From Burkholderiales bacterium (lineage in GTDB: Bacteria; Pseudomonadota; Gammaproteobacteria; Burkholderiales; SG8-41): a stretch of DNA of 64,000 nt. The stretch covers positions 18,234 to 82,233 of the forward strand of contig JAHCAG010000014.1 of assembly GCA_019635015.1 (NCBI GenBank), read 5' to 3'. The notes below the pieces were generated by a model. It was not told where the DNA came from and searched no databases. It saw nothing but the letters and a program-made list of their open reading frames with translations. The position numbers and the translations under genes were made by a program. Of the stretch, positions 62,999 through 64,000 are shown piece after piece. Each line of letters starts with the position of its first letter. Within the stretch, counting starts at the first letter, position 1.

Positions 62999-64000
62999 TC
63001 AGCGGTTCGGTTTCAGGTCGAAACACACCCGCCCCCGGCGGTTGTCCGCCAGCACCAGCGCATAACCCGACTGTTCCGCGAACTTGGCCGCCTGGAACAG
63101 GCCGACGCCCAGCCCGCTCTCCGAGGGCACGGGCGCAGACAGTATCTCGTCCTCGATCGCCGGCGGAACCGGTGATCCGTCATCGCAGACGGTCAGCCGC
63201 GGCCCGCCCGACAGCGCGGCACTGATGCGCAGCGGACCGGCCTGCGCGGCCTTGTAGAGGGCGTTTTCAATCAGGGTGTCAGCGGCGCTGTCGAACAGTT
63301 CGGCGGGCAGATGTTCGCCGGCAGGCACGTTCTCTGACAGGAACACGATATTGCGCCCCGCATAACGCGCCTGCAGCCCCTGCCACCAGATTGCGGCATC
63401 GACATTGTTCATCTCGATGGCCCCGGGCGACTTGAGTTTTTCCAGCGTCGCGCCGAGGCGCTGGGTGATCTGCGGCAACTGCCGCTGCACCAGCGCGCGG
63501 AAAGCCCTGTTGTCGTCGACGCCGCGCATCTCGGCCGCCGCGCAGATCGAGCGCAATGACTGCAGCAGGTTCTTGACATCGTGGGTCAGCCGGGCGCCGG
63601 TCTCGTAGATCGCCTGGGTGTAGGCCGATTGCTGGCGGATCTGTTCGCGGCGCAGCGCTTCGTGGAAATGGCCAACCATCTGCATCAGCAGCTTGAGATG
63701 CAGCAGCACCGCTGGAGAAAAAGGACGCTCGGCATGCAAGGTGAACCGGATACCCCCGGTTTCATAATGTTCCGCATGTGCAGCGCTGCGACCGACCTCG
63801 CCTCCGGACTGCACGGATTGCCAGCCCAGGCCGGTGATCCAGGGCAGTTCGAGCAGGTAGGTCAGCGCGGCGTGCAGGAACTGCTCGGGTCGCGTTTCCG
63901 TCTGCGCCAGTTCGGCCATGCGCCGCATCCGCAGTTCGAAAGGCAGCCCCAGCCCCAGCAGGTAACGCGACAGCAGCGTGCCGATGCCGCTGAAGCCCGC
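62999..64000 (-). CDS. sensor histidine kinase, C-terminal part (runs off the window)
   Basis: The frame is open to the last base, so the N-terminal sensor part is missing; over 330 residues are visible. A GAF-like segment precedes the H-box A-R-L-T-H-D-V-K-N-L-L-Q-S-L with the phosphoacceptor His, then N-box L-I-E-N-A-L-Y and G-box G-L-G-V-G-L-F. The H-box form H-D-x-K-N-L is shared with PrsK- and NtrB-type kinases. It converges with the pilin operon, seven bases apart. Probably the partner of the sigma-54 regulator at 49389, but that is inference. Confidence 0.85.
   Translation of the reverse strand, partial: AGFSGIGTLLSRYLLGLGLPFELRMRRMAELAQTETRPEQFLHAALTYLLELPWITGLGWQSVQSGGEVGRSAAHAEHYETGGIRFTLHAERPFSPAVLLHLKLLMQMVGHFHEALRREQIRQQSAYTQAIYETGARLTHDVKNLLQSLRSICAAAEMRGVDDNRAFRALVQRQLPQITQRLGATLEKLKSPGAIEMNNVDAAIWWQGLQARYAGRNIVFLSENVPAGEHLPAELFDSAADTLIENALYKAAQAGPLRISAALSGGPRLTVCDDGSPVPPAIEDEILSAPVPSESGLGVGLFQAAKFAEQSGYALVLADNRRGRVCFDLKPNR

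Overview
The window is a stretch of chromosome from a GC-rich betaproteobacterium (Burkholderiales or Rhodocyclales type). The gene order points there: mlaFEDCB, an ABC-2 exporter, ibaG, murA and hisGDCBHAFIE-tatABC, followed by a DegQ/DegS-type protease, a Nif3 protein, petABC and sspAB. Bug/TctC-type solute receptors and TctAB permeases fit the same group. I see no integrase, transposase, rRNA operon or CRISPR array. One tRNA gene, tRNA-Thr(UGU), is present.

Region 1 (1-10.9 kb) is an accessory catabolic and transport zone. It has four MFS transporters (the first cut by the window edge), a Bug-type receptor with no signal peptide that overlaps an MFS gene, a TRIC-family membrane protein, and a minus-strand cluster of a thiamine-diphosphate enzyme, a D-2-hydroxyacid dehydrogenase and two sister MFS proteins. 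A normal secreted Bug receptor, a 67-residue protein and a small lipoprotein follow. Region 2 (11-15.9 kb) is a GldA/GldF/GldG-like ABC operon plus the tRNA. Region 3 (15.9-22.5 kb) holds an NAD-dependent oxidoreductase, a Tat-motif amidohydrolase, sspBA and the cytochrome bc1 operon petABC.

Region 4 (22.6-27.4 kb) looks like an insert between petA and the Nif3/DegQ pair. It encodes a TctDE-like two-component system, divergent tctBA permease genes without a tctC, and a small exported protein. Region 5 (27.5-45.5 kb) is the housekeeping core: Nif3, an HtrA protease, Tat translocase, histidine biosynthesis, MurA, IbaG, an ABC-2 exporter and the Mla lipid-transport operon. Two oddities break it: an orphan MlaF-like ATPase with an altered H-loop lies between hisG and murA on the other strand, and mlaA is absent between mlaD and mlaC.

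Region 6 (45.6-49.3 kb) has a luciferase-like flavin oxidoreductase, a degenerate SDR epimerase, an AurF-type diiron oxygenase and a lone ABC ATPase. Region 7 (49.4-64 kb) is the most distinctive. It is an MSHA-like type IV pilus/type II secretion-like operon headed by a sigma-54-dependent response regulator, with an ExeA/MshM ATPase carrying a SPOR-like tail, the MshL secretin, MshN, MshE (c-di-GMP-binding N-domain), MshG, a fused PilM-PilN-like protein, PilO/MshJ-like and MshK-like proteins, and two pilin-like proteins that share an unusual LPC...LPW(K/R)TLGL module. A convergent, truncated histidine kinase closes the window. The secretin gene is markedly AT-richer than all its neighbours.

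Across the window several short repeat families recur: an AT-rich element (consensus TAAGTATTTGATTTTATTGA) at six places, including inside the mlaC signal-peptide codons; GTGAGC/GTAAGC-type arrays between his-tat genes; and a 9-bp-periodic CACAGAG inverted repeat upstream of murA.
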